Source of the DNA: an uncultured Microbacteriaceae bacterium
GTDB lineage: Bacteria > Actinomycetota > Actinomycetes > Actinomycetales > Microbacteriaceae
Direction of reading: 5' to 3'
DNA: 53,470 nt
NCBI GenBank assembly: GCA_937920245.1
Contig: CALGUV010000024.1
Span: 1 to 53,470 of the forward strand
Part shown: piece after piece, positions 52,607 through 53,470 of the stretch
Numbering within the stretch: the first letter of the stretch is position 1
Layout of the letters: each line of letters begins with the position of its first letter
Position numbers and translations under genes: made by a program
Notes under the pieces: generated by a model
What the model saw: the letters and a program-made list of their open reading frames with translations, nothing else
The model's database searches: none
Told to the model about the DNA's origin: nothing

Positions 52607-53470
52607 TTATCCCGCGATGGTTGCTTCTGAATATGAATAGCTTCCGCCGGAAACCTCGATCTTGTTGAAGTTCTCGAAAATGTAATCCATGCCCGGGGCA
52701 TCAGGGTCGAAAGTGTTTATCCAATCACAACTGTTGAAGTAGCTCCCATTTAGAATCTGCTCCTCGGTAATCATCCCGCGCTCAATCATCAGAACCATGG
52801 CCGCAGCTTGAACATACGTGTTTGCCTCAAGAGGCATTCCTGGGTCTCCACGAAGGTCCAGATATGCGCGCTTGAGCATCGTCTGAACATAGTCGTCTCG
52901 GCCATCGTCCTTGGCTGCCATATAGACACCAAAGTAATCAGCAGTGCCCTCTGCAAACCAACGTAGGTCGTTCATGCTGTCCTCTTGCCTGCCCAGTACT
53001 GGGCTGCATTGCCTGAGCAGGTAGTTAGAAAGTCCGTGATACGACTCATGGAAAAAGACCTGTTTCGCGGTCTGTTTGTTTTGATCCGTTGACCACGCAA
53101 CGATTGCGGATCTTGATTCGAAACATGGGTCTGGCGCTGTTGCAACGTTCGCTCCACCCTTTATCCAACGCTCGACTCGCGCTGCCCCTTCGTCAAAACC
53201 TCTGGCATCCTCTGGATCGCAGCCCTCAAGTCCCGCCTGCCAATTTCTGAAGTAGGCGGCAACCTCGTCAAGCTCATCGTCCCCAAGGACGTCACTGTGC
53301 TCCATGAATGGATCACCATCAAATACCTGTGGGTCTGGCTCGTCATCTAATGCTCTACCTATTGGCCAGATCAGCCCCATGAAATCGGTTGGTGGATTTA
53401 GCATCTGACCTGTGGCGGCATCTACCCAATCGAGGACTTCCTGGGACGTGATGCCGTCGGCAAAGCTCAT
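52607..53470 (-). CDS. Putative gluzincin-like metalloprotease, N-terminus outside the window
   Basis: At least 287 residues are present; the first Met falls exactly on the window edge, so the true start is probably further right. The metal-site motif HESYH (141-145) in FFHESYHGLSNYL is followed by WFAEGTADYFGVYMA, where E174 is placed as the third zinc ligand, 29 residues after the motif, as in gluzincins. Acidic composition and paired cysteines suggest a secreted or surface protein, but the signal peptide would be outside the window. I do not recognise the family. It ends 72 bp before the response regulator start on the same strand. Confidence 0.6.
   Translation of the reverse strand: MSFADGITSQEVLDWVDAATGQMLNPPTDFMGLIWPIGRALDDEPDPQVFDGDPFMEHSDVLGDDELDEVAAYFRNWQAGLEGCDPEDARGFDEGAARVERWIKGGANVATAPDPCFESRSAIVAWSTDQNKQTAKQVFFHESYHGLSNYLLRQCSPVLGRQEDSMNDLRWFAEGTADYFGVYMAAKDDGRDDYVQTMLKRAYLDLRGDPGMPLEANTYVQAAAMVLMIERGMITEEQILNGSYFNSCDWINTFDPDAPGMDYIFENFNKIEVSGGSYSYSEATIAG

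Noticed and set aside
1-53470. CRISPR array, insertion sequence, prophage, tRNA or rRNA
   Set aside because: No spaced direct repeats, transposase motifs, phage proteins, cloverleaf or rRNA sequence were recognised on either strand.

Overview
The window reads as chromosomal DNA from an actinobacterium, most likely a small, streamlined member of the Microbacteriaceae (the freshwater Luna-type planktonic lineages would fit). The evidence is the gene order mraZ-rsmH-ftsL-ftsI-murE-murF-mraY-murD-ftsW-murG-murC-ftsQ-ftsZ-yggS-sepF-yggT-divIVA, the DivIVA/Wag31 and SepF proteins, the class II DAHP synthase, DUF3040, DUF3043 and Rv2175c-type proteins, a GarA/FtsR/MerR block, the moderate GC content and the very tight packing. 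Taxonomy is inferred from gene order and family content only. Nearly every base is coding, no gap exceeds about 165 bp, and four of six convergent gene pairs overlap at their 3' ends.

Layout. 1-3513: ctaC-ctaD-ctaF (aa3-type terminal oxidase) and an A-type Fe-S carrier, all on the minus strand. 3541-9849: an M20 dipeptidase, DUF3043, an aldo/keto reductase, the hisD-nrdR-pyrD operon and a flavin reductase. 9846-18053: dnaE, rluD-like, lspA, divIVA, yggT, sepF, yggS, ftsZ. 18196-31725: the rest of the division/cell-wall cluster up to mraZ, whose promoter carries three 10-bp-spaced MraZ boxes. A structured RNA between mraZ and rsmH looks like the actinobacterial mraW RNA motif. 31869-40250: DUF3040, a polyprenyl diphosphate synthase, an Rv2175c-like regulator, aroG, an acyltransferase, a ROK glucokinase, a FadD15-like acyl-CoA ligase, peptide deformylase and a MinD-like ATPase. 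40259-48685: pyruvate carboxylase, an orphan ParA, two MerR regulators, a GarA-like FHA protein, PgsA and an ABC-F ATPase. 48812-53470: an accessory block with an MFS transporter, a NarL-type two-component pair and the end of a putative HExxH metalloprotease.

How it works together. The centre is one long leftward division and peptidoglycan unit. MraZ and a leader RNA probably set its expression. MurC/D/E/F, MraY and MurG make lipid II; FtsW, FtsI, FtsL, FtsQ, FtsZ and SepF form the divisome; DivIVA directs polar growth. MurE lacks the DNPR signature of meso-diaminopimelate ligases, which points to another diamino acid in the wall, as in B-type peptidoglycan. Around the cluster are lipid, isoprenoid and central-metabolism genes.

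The most interesting non-coding signals are the mraZ-rsmH leader RNA, symmetric TANNNTA -10 elements in several divergent intergenic regions, several apparently leaderless genes, and unusually many TTG start codons. No tRNA, rRNA, CRISPR, insertion sequence or prophage was seen. The accessory right end is the best place to look for new biology, but I found no clearly undescribed system there.
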